Below, in pieces: positions 16,625 through 24,907 of a DNA stretch of 64,000 nt (positions are counted from its first letter, which is position 1; every line of letters begins with the position of its first letter). The position numbers and the translations under genes are program-made. Source of the DNA: an uncultured Candidatus Nitrosopumilus sp. (GTDB taxonomy: Archaea > Thermoproteota > Nitrososphaeria > Nitrososphaerales > Nitrosopumilaceae); NCBI GenBank assembly GCA_905612295.1, contig CAJQRN010000013.1, positions 21,148-85,147 of the forward strand. Reading direction: 5' to 3'. The notes beneath the pieces were generated by a model. The model made no database searches, was not told the DNA's origin, and saw only the letters and a program-made list of their open reading frames with translations.

Positions 16625-17083
16625 ATGAATAAATTTATCACAATTGGTGATGAAAAAGTGAACATTACTGAAATAGAAAATGCAAAAACTATCCCTGAAT
16701 TATTGCAATCTAGAGTTCAATATGCAATTTTGGATCAACTAAATGACATGGTTACTCGAACTGGAATGGGAAATCCTGATGAAGTTAAAAAATTAGTTCT
16801 TCGAGATGTTGTTTTTACGAGAGGTGGATATTCTTCTTCTTTTATTTTTCAAATGGCTAATCAGGCAGTAAATATGACTGAAGTTGATTTTACAAGTGAA
16901 AAAAGTATTGCTGAATTATTGACATTAAGAGTTCAATATGCTATTTTGGATCAACTTAATCATTTACTTTCTCAATCTGACAATCCTGATGACTCGTTAA
17001 AAAAAATTAAAGATTCACTTGTTTTAGATATTTCAAAAATTATTGATACTTTTACTCCGCCAAAAAATAGTGATGACAATTAA
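16625..17083 (+). CDS. hypothetical protein with internal duplication
   Basis: The 152-residue protein, started here at ATG 16625 (the frame extends upstream through a GC-rich hairpin to 16535, which is unlikely to be coding), contains two copies of a helical module. Both carry the identical segment RVQYAILDQLN, at about residues 29-39 and 102-112, preceded by IPELLQS or IAELLTL. The modules presumably arose by duplication and form a helical pair. A TRGGYSSSF turn lies between. No family recognised; probably cytosolic. Confidence 0.65.
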   Translation: MNKFITIGDEKVNITEIENAKTIPELLQSRVQYAILDQLNDMVTRTGMGNPDEVKKLVLRDVVFTRGGYSSSFIFQMANQAVNMTEVDFTSEKSIAELLTLRVQYAILDQLNHLLSQSDNPDDSLKKIKDSLVLDISKIIDTFTPPKNSDDN

Positions 17084-17124
17084 ACTAATTTAAAATACAA
17101 TTTTCTATAATTTTAAACTTAGAT

Positions 17125-18897
17125 CTAATTTAATGATGATAATACTTTGACTTGCTGACTAACATAATCAAAACCTTCTTGCCAAAATTTAGGTGATTTG
17201 ATATCAAATCCATGTTCTAATAGTAATTTTTCTGGTTTTTTTGAACCACCTGCTGCTAGAATATCCATGTATGATTTTACAAAATCACTTCCTTCTTTTT
17301 TGTATCTTTGGAATAAGGACAGTGCTAATAGATTTCCAAATGAATACGCATAGCAATAAAATGGCGTGTGGTAAAAATGTGGAATACAACTCCATTCAAT
17401 TGCAAAATCTTCTGAAAGATTTACAGAATTACCAAATTGCTCTTTCAAGTTTTGTAAATATGTCTTTGAAATTTTGTCTATTGTGGTTCCTTTACCAATT
17501 TGTTCATGTGCATCAATTTCAAAAATTGTAAAATATGATTGTCTAAGTATTGTTGCATAAAGGTCATCAATCTTTTCAGATAACATGATCTTCTTTTGAT
17601 CATCTGATATCTTATCTGACAAGTTATCATAAAGTAATAATTCTGAAAATGTTGATGCTGTTTCAGCTAATGGTAATGGTGCATCTTGAACAAGAATTGA
17701 TCTGTTTTGTGCTGCCTGACTATGCACTGCATGACCTAATTCATGAGCTAAAGTAAAAACATCTCTTGATTTACCTGTAAAATTTACCAAAACATATGGT
17801 GTGATTTTTGGAGTAAGTGTGCTACAAAATGCACCATCTCTTTTTCCTGGTCTAATTGATGAATCAATATGTTTCTCATTGAATACTTTTCTGGCATATT
17901 CTTCTAGAGTACTGCTAAACTTTCCAAGTGACTCAAATACTAATTTTACAGATTGATTATACGAATAATTTTTTTCTTTAATCTTTGCTGCTGCTGGCGC
18001 ATAAAGGTCATATCTTTGTAATTTCTTCATGTCTAGCATTTTTGCTTTTTGAAGAAAGAATTTTTGAAATACAGTTGAGTTTTTTCGACAAATTGAAAGA
18101 AGTGATTCTATTGTTTTATCATCTATGTCATTGGCAATGTTTCTCATTGATACTGGACTTTTGTACCCTCTAAGTTCTATTCCTTCATCTTTCCAATTAA
18201 GAACAATATTTTGATAAATTTCACCAATAACTCCTTTATTCTCTTCATATTTACTTAGAATAGTTTTGTAAGCTGTTTCTCTAATTTTTGGATTTGTACT
18301 TCTAACATAATTTGTTAACTCTTCTCTTGTCATTGTTTTTGTTTTATTACCAATTTTCATTTTGTATTCATAGACATTAGTTATTTTATCATACAATTTT
18401 ACCAGTGCTGAAATTCCTGTAACATCTAATGTGTTTATGATTTTTTCTTCAGATTCACTTAATGCATATTTTGCAAATAATCTTTTGTATGCTAAATATT
18501 CTTTTAGTTCTCCTGTGTCCTCCATTAGTCTTTTAGCATTTTTATCATCTACTTTTGTTTTCCACCATAAATCAAAAAATAAAATTTTATTTGAAATTTC
18601 TGAACCTAATTTTGACATTTGAGTCATTAACGAAGTTGCTTCATCTGATTGGGTATCTGATGAATATGCAAGTGATGCATATCCTCCAATTTTACTCATC
18701 TTATGGGATATTTGTTCAACTTGCTGTAGGATTATTTTGAATTGCTTGGATGTCATTTTTGAGTTTAGACTAGTTTTAATTTTTTCAAATTTCTTTGCTT
18801 GATTTTCTAAATCTTTAATTTGTTTTTTAAATGCAGGACTTTTTGGATTTTTTGCTAATTCTGATAAATCCCATTTACCTAATTCATACTCCGACAT
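17125..18897 (-). CDS. M3 family oligoendopeptidase (PepF-like)
   Basis: The 590-residue zinc metallopeptidase cleaves short peptides in the cytosol. HELGH is at residues 385-389 within FTLAHELGHAVHS, and the third zinc ligand is the glutamate in LAETASTFSE (about 411-418). The long helical N-terminal domain (about 1-200) and the C-terminal YCYAYSFGNLLALSLF and GGSKKPEKLL segments match oligoendopeptidase F. Length is usual. It likely recycles peptides left by the proteasome. No signal peptide. Confidence 0.92.
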   Translation of the reverse strand: MSEYELGKWDLSELAKNPKSPAFKKQIKDLENQAKKFEKIKTSLNSKMTSKQFKIILQQVEQISHKMSKIGGYASLAYSSDTQSDEATSLMTQMSKLGSEISNKILFFDLWWKTKVDDKNAKRLMEDTGELKEYLAYKRLFAKYALSESEEKIINTLDVTGISALVKLYDKITNVYEYKMKIGNKTKTMTREELTNYVRSTNPKIRETAYKTILSKYEENKGVIGEIYQNIVLNWKDEGIELRGYKSPVSMRNIANDIDDKTIESLLSICRKNSTVFQKFFLQKAKMLDMKKLQRYDLYAPAAAKIKEKNYSYNQSVKLVFESLGKFSSTLEEYARKVFNEKHIDSSIRPGKRDGAFCSTLTPKITPYVLVNFTGKSRDVFTLAHELGHAVHSQAAQNRSILVQDAPLPLAETASTFSELLLYDNLSDKISDDQKKIMLSEKIDDLYATILRQSYFTIFEIDAHEQIGKGTTIDKISKTYLQNLKEQFGNSVNLSEDFAIEWSCIPHFYHTPFYCYAYSFGNLLALSLFQRYKKEGSDFVKSYMDILAAGGSKKPEKLLLEHGFDIKSPKFWQEGFDYVSQQVKVLSSLN

Positions 18898-18947
18898 TAT
18901 TTTTAGTATTTTTTAACTATTAAAAAATGAATAGCTCTTTATTTTTT

Positions 18948-19484
18948 TCAGATAACTTGTTCTTCTTGTTCTTTAATTATGTTCAATGTCATGCTAGTTT
19001 TGAGATTTGGCAATCCTCTGATTGCTCTAGTTATCACATCTTGTAATACCTCTTCACATGATGCCTCAATTCTACAAATTACATCATAATATCCAAAAAC
19101 TACATCTGCTTCTTTTACTTCTGGTATTTTACAAATATTTTTTAATATTGTATATTCTTGACCCTTTTCACAATGAAATACGACGTATGCTTGACTATTA
19201 TTTTTCCCAAGCATTGCACCTATCAGTTTTTCTGATATTTGGAATAACTCTCCCGACTCTGAACTTGTTAACGTCATACTGGTTTGAATTTTTGGTATTT
19301 TTCGAATTTTCTGTGTAACAATTTCTTGAATTTTTTCATCTGTTGTACATTCAATTTGTGCTACAATATCGTACAATCCAAATGTTCCATGAGCCTCTTT
19401 TATTCCCACTATTTTTTTTAATTCTTGAACGACCCCTTTTTCTTCCCCTAATTTACAATTCATCATAATGTATGCTTTTGACAT
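18948..19484 (-). CDS. tandem RAM (Lrp ligand-binding) domain protein
   Basis: The 178-residue protein has two RAM domains without a DNA-binding helix-turn-helix. Copy 1 (about 1-75) reads AYIMMNCKLGEEKGVVQELKKI...GTFGLYDIVAQIE...IQTSMTL. Copy 2 (about 95-170) reads AYVVFHCEKGQEYTILKNICKI...VFGYYDVICRIE...LKTSMTLNII. Each has the G-x-YD-V turn and TSMTL closing strand. It could act as an effector sensor that co-assembles with true Lrp regulators. The neighbour downstream on the same strand is the M3 peptidase, a possible metabolic link through amino acids (inference). Confidence 0.8.
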   Translation of the reverse strand: MSKAYIMMNCKLGEEKGVVQELKKIVGIKEAHGTFGLYDIVAQIECTTDEKIQEIVTQKIRKIPKIQTSMTLTSSESGELFQISEKLIGAMLGKNNSQAYVVFHCEKGQEYTILKNICKIPEVKEADVVFGYYDVICRIEASCEEVLQDVITRAIRGLPNLKTSMTLNIIKEQEEQVI

Positions 19485-19600
19485 TAAAATCGAATTCCTT
19501 TGTAAATTTTATTTTGAATAATCATCTAAAACTTTATACAAAAATAGCATAAAAGTTTTCATAGATACTTTTGTAATAATTACAAGTTTTCTAACTAAAA

Positions 19601-19858
19601 TCAATAATATTCTTCATGAATATAACACCATTTCCAAATGTTTTCTGGAATAGATTTCATTACTGCATGACCTGTCTCTTCAAAATGCTTTGTTGCATGT
19701 TTTCCTATTGATGAATCACAGCAACCTACATGCCCACATGTTAAACACATTCGAATAGCAACTGTAGGTAGGTGCTGTTTTTCACATTCCTCACATTGTT
19801 TTGTATTTGGTAAAATGTTTTCTTTTTTTTGTAGAAAATGATGACACTCTTTTTGCAT
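19601..19858 (-). CDS. UBP-type zinc finger protein
   Basis: The 85-residue protein is a single UBP-type zinc finger: C5 and H6-H7 (ECHHFLQ), QCEECEKQ, MCLTCGHVGCCDSSIGKHATKHFEETGHAVMKSI, then WKWCYIHEEYY. The pattern of cysteine/histidine ligands and the GHxVGCCD-HxxxHFEETGH core match the domain that binds the C-terminal tail of ubiquitin in eukaryotes. In archaea it may bind small ubiquitin-like modifiers or other C-termini (inference). It lies four bases downstream of ppa on the same strand. Confidence 0.85.
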   Translation of the reverse strand: MQKECHHFLQKKENILPNTKQCEECEKQHLPTVAIRMCLTCGHVGCCDSSIGKHATKHFEETGHAVMKSIPENIWKWCYIHEEYY

Positions 19859-19862
19859 TATT

Positions 19863-20402
19863 CTAATCTTTTTTTAAATCATCATTGTATCTTTTAATAG
19901 ATTCAATGATTACCGTCTTGGCCTCTTTTGCTGATTTCCATCCTATAATTTCTACTTTTTTTCCTTCCAAGTCTTTGTATACTTGGAAAAAATGAGCAAT
20001 TTCTGAACGATAATGATCTTCTACATCTGCAATATCTTCTTTACAATCATATCTTGGATCATTTGTTGAAACACAGATGATTTTATCGTCTGATTCTCCA
20101 TCATCTTTCATTTGTAGTAGTCCTATTGGTCTTGATTCAATCAAAACACCTGGATATGTTGGATTTGTAACTAGTACTAGTGCATCCAATGGATCTCCAT
20201 CTTCAGACAATGTTTGTGGGATTAGTCCGTAATCTCCTGGATAGTGAAATGGTGAAAATAATACTCTATCTAATTTTATTATGTTATATTTTTTATCATA
20301 TTCGTATTTGTTCATTGATCCTTTTGGTATCTCCACTATGACGTTGATTTTTTCTGGAACGTCAGCACCTGTTTCAATGTCATGCCAAAGATTTTTACTC
20401 AT
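19863..20402 (-). CDS. ppa: inorganic pyrophosphatase
   Basis: The 179-residue soluble family I pyrophosphatase hydrolyses pyrophosphate to phosphate, pulling forward nucleotide, tRNA and nucleic-acid synthesis. Diagnostic segments are VIVEIPKGSMNKYEYD (substrate lysine), FHYPGDYGLIP, and the metal-binding EDGDPLDALVL, followed by D-x-KDD (QMKDDGESDDKI). Length matches the hexameric prokaryotic type. The ZnF-UBP gene follows almost directly, so they probably share a transcript. Confidence 0.96.
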   Translation of the reverse strand: MSKNLWHDIETGADVPEKINVIVEIPKGSMNKYEYDKKYNIIKLDRVLFSPFHYPGDYGLIPQTLSEDGDPLDALVLVTNPTYPGVLIESRPIGLLQMKDDGESDDKIICVSTNDPRYDCKEDIADVEDHYRSEIAHFFQVYKDLEGKKVEIIGWKSAKEAKTVIIESIKRYNDDLKKD

Positions 20403-20519
20403 TTTCTAGATGTCTTGATTATTACTTGGTATATGAATTCTGTGAATGTTTTAAAAATTTCTTGAATAACTTATATTTTTTATATAAAATTATTGATAAA
20501 CCGTGGATTTAATCTAATT

Positions 20520-20948
20520 TTATGCTGTTGGATTTGTATTTGGAATTACTTTGAATATTTTTACAGTATAGTCTCCATAAAAGATATCTTTTGATTCTCC
20601 TGTATTGTTGTCTATTGTTCTAGCTCTGAATTTGTACTCATATGATCCGTCGCCTTTGGTATCTACTTGTGCTACATGAACGGGTTCATTTTCTTTGTAA
20701 AATTGAATTATTACTGGATATCTTTCAACTACCTCTGAAGATGTACCCCATACTTTACCCCATGGTAATTTGTTATTTTCAGGAACGGTCATAGTAACTG
20801 TAGTTACCTCTAAACTCATTTTATCATTAATTGGTCTTACATTGATTTTATTTTGATCTGTTTCTGCAATTACATCACTTGGAACCATCATTACTGCAAA
20901 TACTGTCATTATTGATGCTACTATGAGGAGATTCATTTTTGTATTCAT
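20520..20948 (-). CDS. exported beta-sandwich-like protein
   Basis: The 142-residue protein starts with a signal peptide (NLLIVASIMTVFAVMMVPSDVIAE) and a mature part of alternating strands (KMSLEVTTVTMTVPENN, YPVIIQFYKENEPVHVAQVDTKGDGSYEYKFRA, YGDYTVKIFKVIPN). The pattern GDGSYEYKFRA ... GDYTVKIF resembles immunoglobulin-like or carboxypeptidase-regulatory-like modules found on archaeal surface proteins. No membrane helix at the C-terminus, so it is probably released or held by partners. Confidence 0.65.
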   Translation of the reverse strand: MNTKMNLLIVASIMTVFAVMMVPSDVIAETDQNKINVRPINDKMSLEVTTVTMTVPENNKLPWGKVWGTSSEVVERYPVIIQFYKENEPVHVAQVDTKGDGSYEYKFRARTIDNNTGESKDIFYGDYTVKIFKVIPNTNPTA

Positions 20949-21014
20949 TTCAAATTATGTTCCCTTAAACGTACTTAAATAATTTATTATCAACTTCTAC
21001 TAGTTCTCTATTTT

Positions 21015-21680
21015 TTATTCCAAAATATCATAATATTGATTTAGACGTTGTGTTAGCAATTCTTTGTAGTCTTCCGTATTTTTTACAAATTCCATTCTTG
21101 AATTTTTTTCACTGCTAACCAGGATGACCACTTGTTTAACTTCAATTCCTGTTAATTCTTTGAACATTTTTGCATATGCTGTACCTTGAATGAAATGATC
21201 TGTCATCCATTCTTCTTTTTGATTACTTCTTTTTGTTTTATAATCGATAATTGATAATTCCCCATCATATTTTGCTATACAATCTGAAGTTCCAGCAAGT
21301 TTCATTGCATAACTGTAAAGTCTTAATTCTGTTCCATGCACATCATCAATTTTTTGTAAAAACGGGATTAGATTATTAAAATGTGCCACTGTTAGTAATC
21401 TTACTTCATCTGTTTGTCTTACGTCATTAATGTAATTTTCAATTAATTTGTGAGTTTCTGTACCTATAGTTGCTGCTTCACTAGTGATGTACTCTGCTGC
21501 TACTTCTCTATCTTTCCAATTTTGTAAACTTTCTTTTTTTTCAATTGACATTGTTTTTTGTAGTATTGTTGTAATTGATGGAAAAATTTCTCCACGTGGT
21601 GTTTCATAATAATGTGAATTATCTTTTTCAATTAATTTCGCTTGTTGAAAATTAATTGGAATGTGGTTATACGATGACAT
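21015..21680 (-). CDS. PD-(D/E)XK nuclease (RecB/Cas4-like)
   Basis: The 221-residue protein has the RecB-type nuclease core: H77 (GTETHKLIE), E118, D133 (GTSDCIA), and the catalytic IIDYKTK (D146, K148), followed by the helix FIQGTAYAKMFKELTG with the conserved glutamine region. These are the metal-binding residues of exonucleases in DNA repair and of phage/Cas4 nucleases. No four-cysteine iron-sulfur cluster, as in Cas4, is visible, and no cas genes are near. It likely acts in DNA repair or as a phage-derived exonuclease. Confidence 0.8.
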   Translation of the reverse strand: MSSYNHIPINFQQAKLIEKDNSHYYETPRGEIFPSITTILQKTMSIEKKESLQNWKDREVAAEYITSEAATIGTETHKLIENYINDVRQTDEVRLLTVAHFNNLIPFLQKIDDVHGTELRLYSYAMKLAGTSDCIAKYDGELSIIDYKTKRSNQKEEWMTDHFIQGTAYAKMFKELTGIEVKQVVILVSSEKNSRMEFVKNTEDYKELLTQRLNQYYDILE

Positions 21681-21769
21681 TTTTATAATTATTTTATTGG
21701 TTCATATAGTTATTTTGTATTTTTATTTTTTTAAAAATATTCTAATTTATGAATATTAAATTAAAATAA

Positions 21770-21863
21770 TGGACCCGATGGGATTTGAACCCACGACCTT
21801 TGCGGGAATTTCTTCCTTACGCAGTGTGAGTGCGTCATCCAAACCAAACTAGACGACGAGTCC
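21770..21863 (-). tRNA. tRNA-Val (anticodon CAC) with noncanonical intron
   Basis: On the minus strand acceptor GGACTCG pairs with CGGGTCC, discriminator A. The anticodon stem ACGCA/TGCGT encloses CTCACAC, giving anticodon CAC (reads GUG). T arm is GTGGG TTCAAAT CCCAT. Between the anticodon stem and the T arm are 24 bases rather than about five. Removing the 19 bases 21799-21817 restores a variable loop AGGTC and a normal 75-base tRNA. The extra segment folds as expected for an archaeal splice site. Confidence 0.9.
21799..21817 (-). other. tRNA-Val intron in the variable region
   Basis: The mature sequence is TGCGTA followed by GGTC. The inserted bases form TGCG (exon) - TAA bulge - GGAA-GAAA-TTCC hairpin - CGCA - AAG bulge. 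TGCG pairs with CGCA, giving a 4-bp helix flanked by 3-base bulges, a relaxed bulge-helix-bulge for the archaeal splicing endonuclease; cuts after the second base of each bulge yield the 19-base intron. The outer helix is weak, so the exact cut sites are inferred. Confidence 0.7.
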
Positions 21864-21992
21864 GATTAATTTATGACAATACCTGTTTTTTATCTTTAGT
21901 TTTTTGATATTTTGTAATTACCTAACCTTTTTCTATGAATTGTTGAAAGATATTTCATATCTCTAAAAGAATTTGACACTGTAATTGATAGA

Positions 21993-22205
21993 ATGAATTT
22001 AGCCTTTGACTCTGCTAATAACCTTGGTCAATTTATTGCTGCAGGAAGAATTCTATTTCAAATGAATGAAGTCTTACCTAACGATCTACAATTATCTCTT
22101 GAAGAAATAGATGATCCCAATGCTGCAAAATCTTTCATTCTTGAAAATGAATCAAATTTAAAAATTGCAATTAGAGAATATCGTGAAAGTTTAATGTTAC
22201 TTTAA
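21993..22205 (+). CDS. small helical hypothetical protein
   Basis: The 70-residue product is predicted helical throughout: LAFDSANNLGQFIAAGRILFQMNEVLPNDLQLSLEEI, a DPNAA turn, and SFILENESNLKIAIREYRESLMLL. It has no cysteines, basic patches or membrane helix. The family is unknown to me. It is convergent with the L40e gene, the stops being only two bases apart. Confidence 0.6.
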   Translation: MNLAFDSANNLGQFIAAGRILFQMNEVLPNDLQLSLEEIDDPNAAKSFILENESNLKIAIREYRESLMLL

Positions 22206-22207
22206 TT

Positions 22208-22375
22208 CTACTTCTTTACGCCGAGATTTCTGTTCTTTAATCTCAAATATGGATTTCTACATTTTCTGCATCTTGTTGCACTAATATCATTTCTGCCACC
22301 ACATTTGAAACATATTTTCATAACTAAACGTGCTTGTTGTGCAATTCGTTTCTTTTCAGGGTCTGTGATAGGCAT
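22208..22375 (-). CDS. rpl40e: 50S ribosomal protein L40e
   Basis: The 55-residue protein begins MPITDPEKKRIAQQARL and carries a four-cysteine zinc finger: ICFKCGGRN (C22, C25) and TRCRKCRNPYLR (C36, C39), followed by a basic tail. These are the hallmarks of archaeal L40e, an archaeal/eukaryotic ribosomal protein of the large subunit that in eukaryotes is made as a ubiquitin fusion; here it stands alone. It lies upstream of sucCD's end on the same strand but is a separate gene at 37 bases' distance. Confidence 0.93.
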   Translation of the reverse strand: MPITDPEKKRIAQQARLVMKICFKCGGRNDISATRCRKCRNPYLRLKNRNLGVKK

Positions 22376-22411
22376 TTAATTTTATCCTCAATCTCTTCCT
22401 TTTATTCTAAT

Positions 22412-23323
22412 CTATTTTTCCATTTTTCCTGCTAATAAAACCGGAACTTCAGATGGTCTTTTTGCTACTGGAATGTTTGCTTTGTTAAACATTGATACTT
22501 TTGATTCTGCAGATCCATAATTCCCCATTACAATCGCACCTGCATGACCCATTCGTTTTTCTTTTGGTGCGGCTCTTCCTGCAATGTATGCAACAGTTGG
22601 TTTCTTAAATCCTAAATCAATAATTTTTTGGGCTAACATCTCTTCAGAATCTCCTCCAATCTCTCCTACAATTACTAATCCTTCTAGATCCGAAATATCT
22701 TTTACCATTTCAAATGCGTCAATTAGTCTGGTACCGTTTACTGGATCTCCTCCAATCCCAATTGTGATTGATTGTCCAAATCCTGCATTAGTTAGTGCAT
22801 CTGAAATTTCATAAAGTAATGTTCCACTTTTTGATAATACTGCAATTTTACCTGCTTTGAAAGGCATTGGCGGCATAATTCCAATTTTAATTAATTCTGG
22901 AATCATTATTCCTGGAGTATTTGGTCCGATAATTACTGCGCCTTTTTGTTTTGCTAAATCTAATGCTTCCATTGTATCTCTAATTGGTACGTGTTCTGGA
23001 ATTGCAACTAGTAATTTAATTCCTGAATTTAATGCATCTTTTGCTGCCCCTAAGAAAAATTTTGCTGGAACAAAAAGAATTGAAATTTTAGCATTTGTTG
23101 CATCTACTGCTTCTTGCATTGAATTGTATATTGGAACTGTTTCTTCAAATTTCTGACCTCCTTTACCTGGAGTTACTCCTGCAACTACGTTAGTTCCATA
23201 AGATATCATTTGTTTTGCATGAACTGAACCGTATGAGCCTGTAATTCCTTGAACAATAACTCCTTTTTTCTCATAATCTGCATCTCCTGGTTTTCCTTTT
23301 AGTAATTCAAAAATATCTGTCAT
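22412..23323 (-). CDS. sucD: succinyl-CoA synthetase alpha subunit
   Basis: The 303-residue alpha subunit binds CoA and carries the phosphohistidine. N-terminal Rossmann region is VIVQGITGSYGSVHAKQMISYGTNVVAG. The central signatures are IIGPNTPGIM, GKIAVLSKSGTLLYE and GIGGDPVNGT, and near the end KRMGHAGAIVMG holds the phosphorylated histidine. It starts four bases inside the end of sucC (ATGA overlap), so the subunits are translationally coupled. It interconverts succinyl-CoA and succinate plus ATP (or GTP) in the citric acid cycle. Confidence 0.95.
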   Translation of the reverse strand: MTDIFELLKGKPGDADYEKKGVIVQGITGSYGSVHAKQMISYGTNVVAGVTPGKGGQKFEETVPIYNSMQEAVDATNAKISILFVPAKFFLGAAKDALNSGIKLLVAIPEHVPIRDTMEALDLAKQKGAVIIGPNTPGIMIPELIKIGIMPPMPFKAGKIAVLSKSGTLLYEISDALTNAGFGQSITIGIGGDPVNGTRLIDAFEMVKDISDLEGLVIVGEIGGDSEEMLAQKIIDLGFKKPTVAYIAGRAAPKEKRMGHAGAIVMGNYGSAESKVSMFNKANIPVAKRPSEVPVLLAGKMEK

Positions 23324-24426
23324 TTTTTTGTCCCCATTACTGCTGCATTAATTGCTTCTTCAATTGTATCAAATATGTTGGTTCTAGAACCTTGCAACAT
23401 TTCTTTTGCTTTTTCTGACTCAGTACCTTTTAGTCTTGAGAATACTGGTATGTCAATTAGATTATTTTCATATGCTTTAAGAAATGCTTCTGCAACAACT
23501 GTGGTCTTAACAATCCCTCCATACAAGTTTACCAGTATTCCTTTTACCCTGTCCAATTTACTTATCAAAGTTAATGCTTCATAAACTGATTCTGTAGTGG
23601 CACCGCCACCGACATCTAGAAAACATGCTGGTTTTCCACCGTTATCTGATAACATATCTAGTGTTGACATTACAAGTCCTGCACCATTGCCTACAACTGC
23701 TATGTCTCCATCCAACTCTACTAATGAAAATCCACTTTTTTCAGCTTGCTCTTCTATCTCTGTTCTTTCTTGATATTTTTGTAATTCATCATGTCTGAAA
23801 TTTGCATTATCATCTGTTACAAATTTACCATCTAATGCCATAACTGTATCATCTTGCATAATTGCAAGTGGGTTAATTTCTACTAATTCCGCCTCTTTTT
23901 CAATTGTTAATTTTGATAATTTTTTCAGTGTATCTACAACTCCTTCTGCAGTTATTCCTTCTAATCCCATTTCTTTTGCAACTTCTCTTGCAACTTCATC
24001 AGATACATCCCCTAATCCAATTTCTTTGATAATTTGAGTTTTAACTGATTCAATTTCAACCCCTCCTTCTGCTGATGCGATGATTGTATAGCATCTTTTT
24101 GAACGATTTAGAAATATGGATAAGTATAATTCTTTTTTAATGTCTGCCATTTTTTCTAGTAAAATTGCTCTTGCTTTTTCACCTTTAATTTCTAAATCCA
24201 TTACCTGTGGATATTTAATATCAAATTCATCGTCATTTTGACATTTTTGAATACCTCCTGCCTTACCTCTACCGCCTACAGGGACTTGAATTTTAATTAC
24301 AAATGGATATCCTAATTGTTTTGCATGTTTTCTTCCTTCTTCAATATTTGTTGAGGATATACTGTCAAGTAGACTAATTCCATATTCTCGAAAAATCTCT
24401 TTTGCTTGAAATTCTAATAGTTGCAT
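23320..24426 (-). CDS. sucC: succinyl-CoA synthetase beta subunit
   Basis: The 368-residue ATP-grasp subunit binds nucleotide. It opens with MQLLEFQAKEIFREYGI, then the ATP-grasp residues in PFVIKIQVPVGGRGKAGGIQ, ELVEINPLAIMQDD and the C-terminal CoA-ligase segment GNGAGLVMSTLDML...GGKPACFLDVGGGA and VNLYGGIVK. The length is slightly short of the bacterial average but complete. It heads a two-gene operon with sucD. A DpsL gene and an unknown gene lie upstream on the same strand, with separate promoters likely. Confidence 0.95.
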   Translation of the reverse strand: MQLLEFQAKEIFREYGISLLDSISSTNIEEGRKHAKQLGYPFVIKIQVPVGGRGKAGGIQKCQNDDEFDIKYPQVMDLEIKGEKARAILLEKMADIKKELYLSIFLNRSKRCYTIIASAEGGVEIESVKTQIIKEIGLGDVSDEVAREVAKEMGLEGITAEGVVDTLKKLSKLTIEKEAELVEINPLAIMQDDTVMALDGKFVTDDNANFRHDELQKYQERTEIEEQAEKSGFSLVELDGDIAVVGNGAGLVMSTLDMLSDNGGKPACFLDVGGGATTESVYEALTLISKLDRVKGILVNLYGGIVKTTVVAEAFLKAYENNLIDIPVFSRLKGTESEKAKEMLQGSRTNIFDTIEEAINAAVMGTKK

Positions 24427-24466
24427 GCAAGTGAAGGGAATTTTACGGTCTTTATTAACTATGAGG

Positions 24467-24796
24467 CTATTTTAATTGCTCTTGAAGAAAATCAACCATT
24501 TCTAAAAACCGATCTTTACTTTTTCTCAATAGCTCTTGTGGATATTCTTCAATCCTAAAAACAAATTGTTGATGAAAACTTGGAACTAATATTCCTCCCG
24601 ATGTGACCATTTGTTCAATTACATATCCTTTGGTAAGACTGCAGACAATTTCTTCATAAGACTCATCTTCTTCATCTAGAGTTTGTCTGTACAAAATAAT
24701 TGGCCTATTTGTTTTGGCAACAATGTCTGATCCTTTTTTTAATAAATCTGTTAATTGTTGAATTTGCCAGGCATCTAGACTAATCTGTTTTACCAT
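24467..24796 (-). CDS. hypothetical protein, 109 aa
   Basis: The 109-residue protein is mixed alpha/beta: SLDAWQIQQLTDLLKKGSDIVAKTNRPIILYRQTLDEEDESYEEIVCSLTKGYVIEQMVTSGG, then LVPSFHQQFVFRIEEYP and a C-terminal helix RFLEMVDFLQEQL. The acidic DEEDESYEE stretch is notable. No cysteine pair or membrane helix. It lies upstream of sucC on the same strand, 40 bases away. Family not recognised. Confidence 0.6.
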   Translation of the reverse strand: MVKQISLDAWQIQQLTDLLKKGSDIVAKTNRPIILYRQTLDEEDESYEEIVCSLTKGYVIEQMVTSGGILVPSFHQQFVFRIEEYPQELLRKSKDRFLEMVDFLQEQLK

Positions 24797-24907
24797 ACTT
24801 TGACTATGTAATTTTCTATTTAACCATAATAAAACAAATCTTCTTCACACCTTGTCATCAATAAAATTACTTAATTTTTAATTAAAATAAAGAAAATGAT
24901 TTGGCAC

